From Pseudomonas putida W15Oct28 (lineage in GTDB: Bacteria > Pseudomonadota > Gammaproteobacteria > Pseudomonadales > Pseudomonadaceae): a stretch of 64,000 bases of DNA. Positions 44,048-53,280 of this stretch are shown here, in pieces. The stretch lies in NCBI RefSeq assembly GCF_000708715.2, contig NZ_JENB01000033.1, positions 1 to 64,000 of the forward strand, read 5' to 3'. Position 1 is the first letter of the stretch, and every line of letters starts with the position of its first letter. A program made the translations under genes and the position numbers. The notes below the pieces were generated by a model. That model saw nothing but the letters and a program-made list of their open reading frames with translations. It made no database searches and was not told where the DNA came from.

Positions 44048-44521
44048 TTATTTCCCGTCGAGCAACACGCGCAGCATCCACGCGGTTTTCTCGTGAACCT
44101 GCATGCGCTGGGTCAGCAAGTCGGCAGTCGGCTCGTCACTGACTTTGTCCACCACCGGGAAAATGCTGCGCGCAGTACGCACCACGGCCTCCTGACCCTG
44201 GACCAGCTGACGGATCATCTCGTCCGCCGGGGGTACGCCTTCCTCCTCCTTGATAGAGGAATGCCGTGCATAGAATGCATAAGACCCCGGCGCAGGGAAG
44301 CCCAGGGCACGAATGCGCTCGGCAATCGAATCGACTGCCAGCGCCAGTTCGGTGTACTGCTCTTCGAACATCAGGTGCAGGGTGCGGAACGACGGACCGG
44401 TGACGTTCCAGTGAAAATTATGGGTTTTCAGATACAGCACATAGGTATCCGACAACAGGCGGGACAGCCCATCGACGATGGACTTGCGATCTTCTTCACT
44501 GATACCGATATCGATTGCCAT
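44048..44521 (-). CDS. Dps-family DNA-binding ferritin-like protein
   Basis: A 157-residue miniferritin. The ferroxidase motif spans LKTHNFHWNVTGPSFRTLHL (about residues 31-50) and MFEEQYTELALAVDSIAERI (about 51-70): His, Asp and Glu ligands are in place. Such proteins oxidise Fe(II) with H2O2, store Fe(III) and protect DNA. The ATG at 44519-44521 has GGGGAA upstream. It lacks the Lys-rich N-terminal tail of E. coli Dps. Regulation (OxyR or RpoS) cannot be seen. Confidence 0.93.
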   Translation of the reverse strand: MAIDIGISEEDRKSIVDGLSRLLSDTYVLYLKTHNFHWNVTGPSFRTLHLMFEEQYTELALAVDSIAERIRALGFPAPGSYAFYARHSSIKEEEGVPPADEMIRQLVQGQEAVVRTARSIFPVVDKVSDEPTADLLTQRMQVHEKTAWMLRVLLDGK

Positions 44522-44801
44522 TGAAGTTCCCCTTTCCATAAGGCTTGAGACTCAAGCGGACGCCGACCACTGTAGCAACACTTGACCCACACCGCCTGTG
44601 ACATGGCGCAACACATCGCCCTCCGCGGCCTGCGGTTTGAGTAGCCTTCGGCTTTGCTGTTAAATAGGCACCGTGCCACCCGTGCGGACTGTCATTGCCG
44701 GGTGCATAGGCTGGCTTTTCACGTGTTCGCGCTCTACACCTCATGCGCACCGTGCTGCCAGCTCTTCCTGTGATCTGCCTTATCAACTGTGAGCCAACCC
44801 C

Positions 44802-45395
44802 ATGTTCAAGATCGTCCATCTGGTGACGGGCGTGGCAGCCTTGCTGCTATCGCTCATACCCAGCCTGAAAACCGATGCGACACCCTTCCTGCAGCAACCC
44901 GACGCGGTCTACCTTGCGCTGCTCGGCCTGCTCAACCTGGTCCTGGCCCCAGTCGTGCCGCTGTACTACCGCGGCGCCCGCCAGCAGTTGCAGCACCTTG
45001 CCTGCGCCCTGCTGGTGGTGGCTGTGGTGCTGCAGACCCTGACGTTGCTGGCCCGCCCGGAAATGGGCAACCTCGCGGCGCTGGTCTGCGCGGCACTGGC
45101 CGTGGCCCTGCACCTGGCGGTGGGCTTTGCCCGCAGCCCGCGCAAGGCACGCAGCAGCCAGCATACCGCCCAGGATGGCGGCAACCGTGATACCGGCACC
45201 GTGAAGTGGTTCAACACCTCGAAAGGCTTTGGTTTCATCTCCCGCGATTCGGGTGATGACATCTTCGTGCACTTTCGCGCCATTCGCGGCGAAGGCCACC
45301 GCATTCTGGTCGAAGGCCAGCGCGTGGAGTTTTCGGTGATGCACCGCGACAAGGGCCTGCAGGCCGAAGACGTGGTGGCTGTTACCCGCCGCTGA
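44802..45395 (+). CDS. Membrane-anchored cold-shock-domain protein
   Basis: A 197-residue fusion. Residues 1-110 form four hydrophobic segments (IVHLVTGVAALLLSLIPSL, VYLALLGLLNLVLAPVVPLY, LACALLVVAVVLQTLTLLA, AALVCAALAVALHLAVGFA). A linker leads to a complete cold-shock domain at about 128-196, with GTVKWFNTSKGFGFISRDSG (RNP1 KGFGFI) and DDIFVHFRAI (RNP2). The domain should face the cytosol and bind RNA or single-stranded DNA at the membrane. CSD proteins with membrane anchors occur in pseudomonads, but the role is not known. The ATG at 44802 follows a 280-bp intergenic gap with no clear hairpin. Confidence 0.88.
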   Translation: MFKIVHLVTGVAALLLSLIPSLKTDATPFLQQPDAVYLALLGLLNLVLAPVVPLYYRGARQQLQHLACALLVVAVVLQTLTLLARPEMGNLAALVCAALAVALHLAVGFARSPRKARSSQHTAQDGGNRDTGTVKWFNTSKGFGFISRDSGDDIFVHFRAIRGEGHRILVEGQRVEFSVMHRDKGLQAEDVVAVTRR

Positions 45396-45414
45396 TTTTC
45401 TTGCAATAGCCCTC

Positions 45415-45503
45415 CCTGTGGGAGCGGGCATGCCCGCGAATCAGGCAACCCGATGCATGGCACCGGCTTCGCCGGTGTTCGCGGGCATGCCCGCTCCCAC
45501 AGG
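45415..45503. repeat. BIME (paired REP palindromes)
   Basis: Inverted arms CCTGTGGGAGCGGGCATGCC and its complement, around a short central hairpin CACCGGCTTCGCCGGTG. It lies between convergent genes (cold-shock protein and slyX). Confidence 0.88.
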
Positions 45504-45542
45504 ATTCGTGCTCCAGTAATACAGGCACTCCGGCCAATTGGA

Positions 45543-45749
45543 TCAATAATGGGGCGGCGGGGCCTCTTCCCCTTCGCTGCCGTACTGGCCGACCATCTCT
45601 TCATGCCGCTTGATCAATTCGGCCACCTGTAATTTCAGCCGTTCGATCACCTGCGCCTGCTCGACTACCACATCATTCAGCGCCTGCAGGGTGTCATCCT
45701 GGAACGCCTGCCGGGTTTCCAGTTCGACGATACGCAATTCCAGCGACAT
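45543..45749 (-). CDS. slyX: SlyX homologue
   Basis: A 68-residue coiled-coil protein starting MSLELRIVELETRQAFQDDT and continuing LQALNDVVVEQAQVIERLKL, then VAELIKRHEEM; the tail PPPHY is the family hallmark. Function unknown. The ATG at 45747-45749 is 1 nt after the HIT gene's TGA, so the two are in one transcript. Confidence 0.92.
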   Translation of the reverse strand: MSLELRIVELETRQAFQDDTLQALNDVVVEQAQVIERLKLQVAELIKRHEEMVGQYGSEGEEAPPPHY

Positions 45750-45750
45750 G

Positions 45751-46170
45751 TCAGGCCTCCTGATAGCCAGCAAGTTGCAGCCCACGCAGGCGCTGGCGAA
45801 TGGCTTGCAACTGGTCGTCGCTATAGGCCACAGCCGGGCACTTGCCCCATACCGGTGCAGGCCAGGCGGCGTCGTCACGCTGGCGTACGATCACGTGCAT
45901 GTGCAGCTGGCTGACCACATTACCCAAGGTGGCCACATTCATCTTGTCAGCGCCGTAGCTGGCCTTCAGCGCTTCAGCCAGAAGGGTGGTTTCCTGCCAC
46001 AACTGCTGCTGCTCCGCCGTATCCAGCTCGAACAGCTCGCTGATCCCGGCGCGCTTGGGCACCAGGATGAACCATGGGTAGTTGGCATCCTTGCTCAGCA
46101 GAAGCTGGCACAACGCAAACTCCCCCAGCAACAGGGAGTCCTGCTGCAAACGCGAATCCAGGACGAACAC
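45751..46170 (-). CDS. HIT-family hydrolase
   Basis: A 139-residue histidine-triad protein with the active-site HxHxHx-type motif in NVVSQLHMHVIVRQRDD (about residues 85-101). It likely hydrolyses nucleotide phosphoramidates or dinucleotide polyphosphates; the substrate is not known. The GTG start (46168-46170) is preceded by AAGGAGAT. It is coupled to slyX. Confidence 0.92.
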   Translation of the reverse strand: MFVLDSRLQQDSLLLGEFALCQLLLSKDANYPWFILVPKRAGISELFELDTAEQQQLWQETTLLAEALKASYGADKMNVATLGNVVSQLHMHVIVRQRDDAAWPAPVWGKCPAVAYSDDQLQAIRQRLRGLQLAGYQEA

Positions 46171-46861
46171 GGCATATCTCCTTCAGGCAAAAACAACCCG
46201 CTTCAAGCGGAAAACAGGCCTGCAAGGATACCTTGCACATTCCCGGTAACACAGCGCTACTTTTCGCACCAAAATGAGGCCGCCTGCGCATCATCGCCAC
46301 ACTCGTCACCCCACAAATGACTCTGGATGAACAAGTTGCGGTAACACATTGACTTTCATGACAGCTTTTTAAATTTTAATGATTCTCGACTCCAACACGC
46401 CCCCAGACAGCCTTCGCCCCGTGTTTACGGCACTTTCCGACCCTCGGTAGCAGGTTTTGTGAAAATTTCATGAACTGTTGCGAATTTTGAGCACGCTTGT
46501 TGCATTCCCTTCACGCCAAGTCGGCACGACATCTGCAATGGCCGGTGTACGCGACAAATAACAACAGCGGCATTGGTTACCAGGGAGTTTCCTTAGCCAG
46601 AATCCGTAGTTACAGATTCGTTACGGCGAAAGGCACAACGCTGGCGTTATACGGCCCATAACCCGGGGCGTGATTTGCGACATGGAAATACCTAAAAGCG
46701 ACATGGTGAAAAAGTTCCGAAAAGAGTCTTTATAGCCATATCGCCAACAACAGTCAGCGTGCTATACATTTTCGCCGACATAACAAGAAAGAGCTGCACC
46801 CTATAACTAAAACACTTGGGCGCAGCGGTACTCTTCCTAAAAACCAAAGGAGCAAATCACG
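46171..46861. other. Long AT-rich upstream region of the porin gene
   Basis: About 690 bp with no convincing gene. It has a palindrome TGAAAATTTCA (46460-46470), GTAACA at 46246-46251 and 46341-46346, a sigma54-like promoter (46522-46537) and AACAAGAA (46782-46789), which resembles the A-rich motif bound by Hfq/Crc. If the promoter is right the porin has a leader of about 310 nt. Confidence 0.5.
46522..46537 (+). promoter_or_regulatory. Candidate sigma54 promoter of the porin gene
   Basis: CGGCACGACATCTGCA has GG and GC exactly 10 bases apart and matches most of TGGCACG-N4-TTGC. The first base and one of the -12 bases differ. Sigma54 control of OprD-type porins via CbrB or NtrC would be plausible in pseudomonads. 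Confidence 0.35.
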
Positions 46862-48145
46862 ATGCGCGTGATGAAGTGGAGCATGATCGCCCTGGCCGTT
46901 GCGGCAGGGACCTCGCAGTTGGCAATGGCCTCGGCACAAGACGAGTCCAAAGGTTTCATCGAAGACAGCAAGCTGAACGTCAAGACCCGCATGCTGTACT
47001 TCAGCCGTGACTTCCGGAACGTCCCGAATGGCGCCCAGAGCCGCGTTGAAGAAACCGGCCTCGGCTTCCTCGGTACCTTCGAATCGGGCTTCACCCAGGG
47101 CACCGTAGGCTTCGGCGTCGATGCCATCGGCATGCTGGGCATCAAGCTGGACAGCGGCAAAGGCCGCGCCGGCACCGGTCTGTTCCCACAAGGTTCCGAC
47201 GGTCGCTCGCAGGATGACTACTCCGAAGGCGGCGGCGCAGTGAAAATGCGCATTTCCAACACCGTGCTCAAGTTCGGCGACCAGTTCACCGCACTGCCAG
47301 TACTGGCTACCGACGACAGCCGACTGCTGCCGGAAGTTGCTGAAGGTGGCTTGATCACCAGCAACGAAATCGATGGCCTGACCCTGCATGCCGGTCACTT
47401 CACCGCGCTGAATGCCCAGGCCCAGACTTACCACGACAGCCTGAACCTGACCGAGGCCAATGTCTTCGGTGGCACCTACGCCATCAACGACAACCTCAGC
47501 ACCAGCGTTTACTACTCGCACATCGAAGATCACTTCCGCAAGTGGTACGGCAACATCAACTGGGCGCTGCCGATCAGCGACAAGCAAGGCCTGGTGTTCG
47601 ACTTCAACATTTATGACACCAAGTCGATCGGCAACAACCTGACCGGCGCATTCGTCAGCAAGGCCGACGGCAGCAACGAACTCGACAACATTGCAGCCAG
47701 CCTCTCGGCCGCCTACAACATTGGCGCCCACACCTTCACCCTGGCCTACCAGAAAGTCAGCGGCGACGGCGACTACGCCTACGGCGTCGACGGTGGCGGT
47801 ACGATCTTCCTGGCCAACTCCGTGGCCCGCTCCGACTTCAACGCCGAAGACGAGAAGTCCTGGCAGGCACGCTACGACCTGAACTTCGCCGAATACGGCG
47901 TACCAGGCCTGACCTTCATGACCCGTTACGTTCGCGGTACCGGTGCAACCACCCGCACCACCGACGACGGCAAGGAATGGGAACGCGACATCGACGTGAA
48001 GTACGTGCTGCAAAGCGGCCCGGCCAAGGACCTGAGCTTGCGCGTACGTCAGGCCACCTACCGTTCGGGCGATGGCGTTTACTACGGCTCCCCATCGATC
48101 GACGAACTGCGTCTGATCGTGGAGTACCCGCTGAGCATCCTGTAA
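46862..48145 (+). CDS. OprD-family outer-membrane porin
   Basis: A 427-residue substrate-specific porin. Signal peptide to about residue 24 (MIALAVAAGTSQLAMAS). The opening of the mature part (GFIEDSKLNVKTRMLYFSRD) and the repeated strands DNIAASLSAAYNIGAHTFTL and LSLRVRQATYRSGDGVYYGS are typical of the OprD/OpdX family; the C-terminus is ELRLIVEYPLSIL. The substrate (an amino acid, peptide or aromatic acid) is not known. ATG 46862 has AGGAG 9 nt upstream. It has a long leader and a strong terminator. Confidence 0.93.
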   Translation: MRVMKWSMIALAVAAGTSQLAMASAQDESKGFIEDSKLNVKTRMLYFSRDFRNVPNGAQSRVEETGLGFLGTFESGFTQGTVGFGVDAIGMLGIKLDSGKGRAGTGLFPQGSDGRSQDDYSEGGGAVKMRISNTVLKFGDQFTALPVLATDDSRLLPEVAEGGLITSNEIDGLTLHAGHFTALNAQAQTYHDSLNLTEANVFGGTYAINDNLSTSVYYSHIEDHFRKWYGNINWALPISDKQGLVFDFNIYDTKSIGNNLTGAFVSKADGSNELDNIAASLSAAYNIGAHTFTLAYQKVSGDGDYAYGVDGGGTIFLANSVARSDFNAEDEKSWQARYDLNFAEYGVPGLTFMTRYVRGTGATTRTTDDGKEWERDIDVKYVLQSGPAKDLSLRVRQATYRSGDGVYYGSPSIDELRLIVEYPLSIL

Positions 48146-48171
48146 GCCTGGCTTGCAGTGCCCCGCACCTG

Positions 48172-48203
48172 AAAAAGCCCGGCGATCTCGCCGGGCTTTT
48201 TCT
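48172..48203 (+). terminator. Terminator of the porin gene
   Basis: AAAAAGCCCGGCGATCTCGC then CGGGCTTTTTC, about 25 nt after the stop codon. Confidence 0.92.
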
Positions 48204-48305
48204 TGGCTGACAAGCGGCCCGCCCTGGGGCATCCTGTACGCCTTCGTTTCGCCCCCGTACAATGCGGGGCTATTTCAACGTCTTAGGCAATCGACACGGC
48301 TAACC

Positions 48306-50021
<1,716 letters not shown>

Positions 50022-50041
50022 TAACCAATGCACGAGTGATC

Positions 50042-50995
50042 ATGTTCAAGCGAAGTACCTTTACCCTGGGGGGCGCCGCACTGTGCGGCGCCCTGCTCGT
50101 CAGCGGCTGCGCCAACCAGATGTCCCAGCGCAGCGACCATGAGGAGCGCGTCGAGCGCAAATTGCTCGAGCACACCCTGCAGATCGATGTCGGCGAGCCG
50201 AAGGTGATGGAGCTGCCGCAACGACGTGTGCGCGTGCATGAGCAGAAACGCTTCGAAGTCACCGAGTTCGAAGTCACCCGTCGCTATGACCGCTACACGC
50301 CTTACCAGCCCTGGCGGGAGGTCTACGAGATCCCGCTGGGTGCAGTGGCCGTGGTAGCGGGCGTCGGCGCCAACGTGGTCAACGTCTTTGCCTTGGGCAA
50401 CCTGCCGGAAAGCATCACCCATGACTGGCTGAGCTATGGCGTGGACGGGCTCAACCCGTTCATGAACGTGCCGTCCAACGGGCGTGCCCAGCAGAACCTG
50501 GCCGGGATCAGCGAAGTGCAGAAAGGCAAGCGCGAAGAATCCACGAGCGTGCCCTGGAGCGAACGCCTGGTCGAGGTCAAGGCCGGCAAGATGACCCACG
50601 AACTGACCACCGACAGGAACGGCGTGCTGCGCCTGAACCTGCTCGACAGCCCGTTCTCCGAGCAGAACCTCAACCACGTCGGCACTTTGCACCTCCAGGT
50701 ACTCGACGAGGACAACGCGGTTCGGGGTGATGCCAGCCTGCTGGTCAGCGCCACCCTGCGCAACAAGCTGCTCGAAGCCCATGAGCTGATCTTCGACGAC
50801 CTTGAAGATGACGATGTTGGCCAATGGGTACATCGGGTCAAGCGCCTGTCGGAGCTGGGCCTTGAAGAAGAAGCCAGCGAAATGGAACAAAGCCTGATCG
50901 AGCTGACCCGCAACGATCCGGAGCTGCAGCAGGAGTTTCTGCAATCGCTGACCAAGGCCACCGGCCGGTTGGTGGCAGATCCCGGCGCGCAGTAA
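50042..50995 (+). CDS. Lipoprotein of unknown function
   Basis: A 317-residue lipoprotein: signal peptide MFKRSTFTLGGAALCGALLV ends at SGC (Cys about residue 23). The mature part starts CANQMSQRSDHEERVERKLL and has a central hydrophobic stretch (IPLGAVAVVAGVGANVVNVF, about 98-117), which might insert into or lie on the membrane. Acidic helices lie near the C-terminus (DDLEDDDVGQWVHRVKRLSE). No family is recognised. It begins 20 nt after proS and may share its transcript, which would be unusual for a housekeeping synthetase. A GTG two codons earlier is an alternative start. Confidence 0.75.
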   Translation: MFKRSTFTLGGAALCGALLVSGCANQMSQRSDHEERVERKLLEHTLQIDVGEPKVMELPQRRVRVHEQKRFEVTEFEVTRRYDRYTPYQPWREVYEIPLGAVAVVAGVGANVVNVFALGNLPESITHDWLSYGVDGLNPFMNVPSNGRAQQNLAGISEVQKGKREESTSVPWSERLVEVKAGKMTHELTTDRNGVLRLNLLDSPFSEQNLNHVGTLHLQVLDEDNAVRGDASLLVSATLRNKLLEAHELIFDDLEDDDVGQWVHRVKRLSELGLEEEASEMEQSLIELTRNDPELQQEFLQSLTKATGRLVADPGAQ

Positions 50996-51097
50996 CCCGC
51001 CTGTGCAAGCAACTGTCTTGTGCTGCTTGCTCTGGCCCCATCGCTGGTAAGCCAGGCCCCATAAGTACGGCGCATTGCTTGAAGGCCTTGCGATCAA

Positions 51098-51214
51098 TGT
51101 GGGAGCGGCCTTGCGTCGCGAAAGGGCCGCACAGCGGCCCCAGGACTTCAGCAGTGATGCATGAATTGCTGGGGCTGCTTTGCAGCCCTTTCGCGACGCA
51201 AGGCCGCTCCCACA
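51098..51214. repeat. Compound BIME, CGCGACGCAAGGCCGCTCC type
   Basis: Inverted arms TGTGGGAGCGGCCTTGCGTC (51098 on) and its complement ending at 51214, with inner stems GGGCCGCACAGCGGCCC and GGGGCTGCTTTGCAGCCC. Between convergent lipoprotein and dinB genes; it may end both. Confidence 0.87.
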
Positions 51215-51241
51215 AAGGCCGTGCAGCCGCGCCCCGCCTGT

Positions 51242-52306
51242 CTAAACTGGCGGGAACAGCTCCAACTGTTCATGCGCTCCGCGCAAATCGCGCAGCCTCA
51301 CCCCTACCCCCAGCAAGCGCACCGGCTTGCCACCACGGGCGAACGCCTGCCCCAGCAGCTGTCGATAACTTTCAAGGTCCCGCCCGGCCCCTGCCTGCTC
51401 CATCGTGGTCTGGCTGAAGTCATGGAACTTGACCTTGACGAACGGTTTGTCCGGCCGATAACTGCTGTCCATACGGGCGATGCGCTCGTTCAGGCTTTCC
51501 AGCAGCTCTGGCAGCCGCGCCAGGCAACTGGCCAGGTCCGGCAGGTCGGTATCGTAGGTGTTTTCCACGCTGACCGACTGCCTGCGGCTGTCATTGTGTA
51601 CGGCGCGGTCATCAATACCCCGCGCCAGCCCCCACAAGCGCTCGCCAAAGCTGCCAAACTCACGCACCAATGCCAGGCGCGACCACTCACGCAGGTCAAG
51701 GCAGGTTTCAATGCCCAGCCGCGTCAGTTTATCTGCCGTCACCTTGCCCACCCCATGCAGCCTGGCCACCGGCAACGCGGCGACAAAAGCCTCTACCTCG
51801 CCCGGGGTAATCACGAACAGCCCATTGGGCTTGCGCCAATCACTGGCAATCTTGGCCAGGAACTTGTTTGGCGCCACGCCTGCCGACACGGTGATATGCA
51901 AGGTGCGGGAGACACGCCGACGGATATCCTCGGCGATGCGCGTGGCACTGCCCGAATACCACTGGCTGTCGCTCACATCCAGGTAGGCTTCGTCCAGCGA
52001 CAAAGGCTCGATCAGCTCGGTGTAGTCGCGGAAGATCGCGTGGATTTCCCGCGAGGCCTCACGGTAGGCCTCGAAGCGCGGTTTGACGATCAACAGGTCG
52101 GGGCACAGCTTCAGCGCATGGCGTGACGACATGGCGGAGCGCACACCATAGGCACGCGCCTCATAGTTGCAGGTGGCGATCACCCCGCGGTGCTCGGGCG
52201 AGCCCCCAACCGCCATGGGCCGCCCGGCCAGGCGCGGGTCGTCACGCATCTCGATCGCGGCGTAGAAGCAATCGCAGTCGACGTGGATGATCTTGCGCAA
52301 GGACAT
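51242..52306 (-). CDS. dinB: DNA polymerase IV
   Basis: A 354-residue Y-family error-prone polymerase. Catalytic acidic residues lie in KIIHVDCDCFYAAIEM (Asp about 10) and SLDEAYLDVS (about 104-113). Little-finger and PAD domains follow (about 240-345). It ends with QLELFPPV, a clamp-binding motif. A LexA box 15 bp upstream of the ATG at 52304-52306 indicates SOS control. Confidence 0.97.
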   Translation of the reverse strand: MSLRKIIHVDCDCFYAAIEMRDDPRLAGRPMAVGGSPEHRGVIATCNYEARAYGVRSAMSSRHALKLCPDLLIVKPRFEAYREASREIHAIFRDYTELIEPLSLDEAYLDVSDSQWYSGSATRIAEDIRRRVSRTLHITVSAGVAPNKFLAKIASDWRKPNGLFVITPGEVEAFVAALPVARLHGVGKVTADKLTRLGIETCLDLREWSRLALVREFGSFGERLWGLARGIDDRAVHNDSRRQSVSVENTYDTDLPDLASCLARLPELLESLNERIARMDSSYRPDKPFVKVKFHDFSQTTMEQAGAGRDLESYRQLLGQAFARGGKPVRLLGVGVRLRDLRGAHEQLELFPPV

Positions 52307-52321
52307 GGATGGCCGTCAGCA

Positions 52322-52337
52322 CTGTAAATTCATACAG
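52322..52337 (-). promoter_or_regulatory. LexA (SOS) box of dinB
   Basis: CTGTAAATTCATACAG: CTG-N10-CAG, a full match to the gamma-proteobacterial LexA consensus, 15 bp from the dinB start codon. It should place dinB in the SOS regulon. Confidence 0.9.
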
Positions 52338-52479
52338 ATAGTATCGCATGCGACCTACCTGAAACACCTCACCCGCTGCATCACCCGACAATCTGCCTGA
52401 AAGCCCCGTCGCGCCTGAGCCGCTTGCTGCTGGCGAGCGCTAAGGGTTTGAACAAAAAAGGGTTTTTCAATGAAACTGC

Positions 52480-52507
52480 TTGACACCGTGGCGTAAATCC
52501 GTAGAAT
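52480..52507 (+). promoter_or_regulatory. Promoter of first tRNA-fMet
   Basis: TTGACA (52480-52485), 16-nt spacer, TAGAAT (52502-52507), 13 bp before the mature tRNA. Confidence 0.85.
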
Positions 52508-52520
52508 TCGATCTCACAGA

Positions 52521-52597
<77 letters not shown>

Positions 52598-52605
52598 AGT
52601 TCAAG

Positions 52606-52640
52606 AAAAGGCCACTGTTCATACAGTGGCCTTTTTCTTT
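52606..52640 (+). terminator. Terminator after tRNA-fMet copy 1
   Basis: GGCCACTGTTCATACAGTGG then CCTTTTTCTTTG. Confidence 0.92.
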
Positions 52641-52691
52641 GCCTCAAAAAAAGTAAAACCGAAAAACCTTTGATAAATCAAAGCTTAGCGC

Positions 52692-52719
52692 TTGACACAC
52701 CCTCAGCAAACTGTAGAAT
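52692..52719 (+). promoter_or_regulatory. Promoter of second tRNA-fMet
   Basis: TTGACA (52692-52697), 16-nt spacer, TAGAAT (52714-52719). Confidence 0.85.
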
Positions 52720-52731
52720 GCGCCCCACAGA

Positions 52732-52808
<77 letters not shown>

Positions 52809-52816
52809 AGTTCAAG

Positions 52817-52852
52817 AAAAGGCCACTGTTAACACAGTGGCCTTTTTCTTTG
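52817..52852 (+). terminator. Terminator after tRNA-fMet copy 2
   Basis: GGCCACTGTTAACACAGTGG then CCTTTTTCTTTG; the loop differs from copy 1 (TTAACA against TTCATA). Confidence 0.92.
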
Positions 52853-52902
52853 TCCGCTGAAAAGTATTGTCGAAAAAACTTCGACAAATCAAAGCTTAGC
52901 GC

Positions 52903-52930
52903 TTGACATACAAACCACACGCTGTAGAAT
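52903..52930 (+). promoter_or_regulatory. Promoter of third tRNA-fMet
   Basis: TTGACA (52903-52908), 16-nt spacer, TAGAAT (52925-52930). The GCTTAGCGC block before it is shared with copy 2. Confidence 0.85.
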
Positions 52931-52942
52931 CCGCCCCACTGA

Positions 52943-53019
<77 letters not shown>

Positions 53020-53031
53020 TATTCGTCAGAA

Positions 53032-53072
53032 CAAACCCCGCCTGTGTAACAGCAGCGCGGGGTTTGTTGCTT
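53032..53072 (+). terminator. Terminator after tRNA-fMet copy 3
   Basis: CAAACCCCGC (53032-53041) pairs with GCGGGGTTTG (53057-53066), then TTGCTTCT. It is unrelated to the other two terminators. Confidence 0.75.
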
Positions 53073-53280
53073 CTGCCCTTCCTGCTTTTCGTCGCCTCGT
53101 TTTCCCCTACCCTCCAGCCAACCCACAGGCTTGAGGCATCGTGCCCTGGATGAACTATCTTTAACCCTGCCAAGCCGCTGAAAGCGTCTGAGGCCGGAGT
53201 AACATTGGATACGTTTTCCTAAGGGACTTTCACTTGGCCGTACCTCCCCTCTACCTCGCGCTGTATGCCCGAGGCAATCC

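Noticed and set aside
46754..48262. A 502-codon minus-strand frame opposite the porin gene
   Set aside because: Porin motifs, signal peptide and terminator support only the plus strand.
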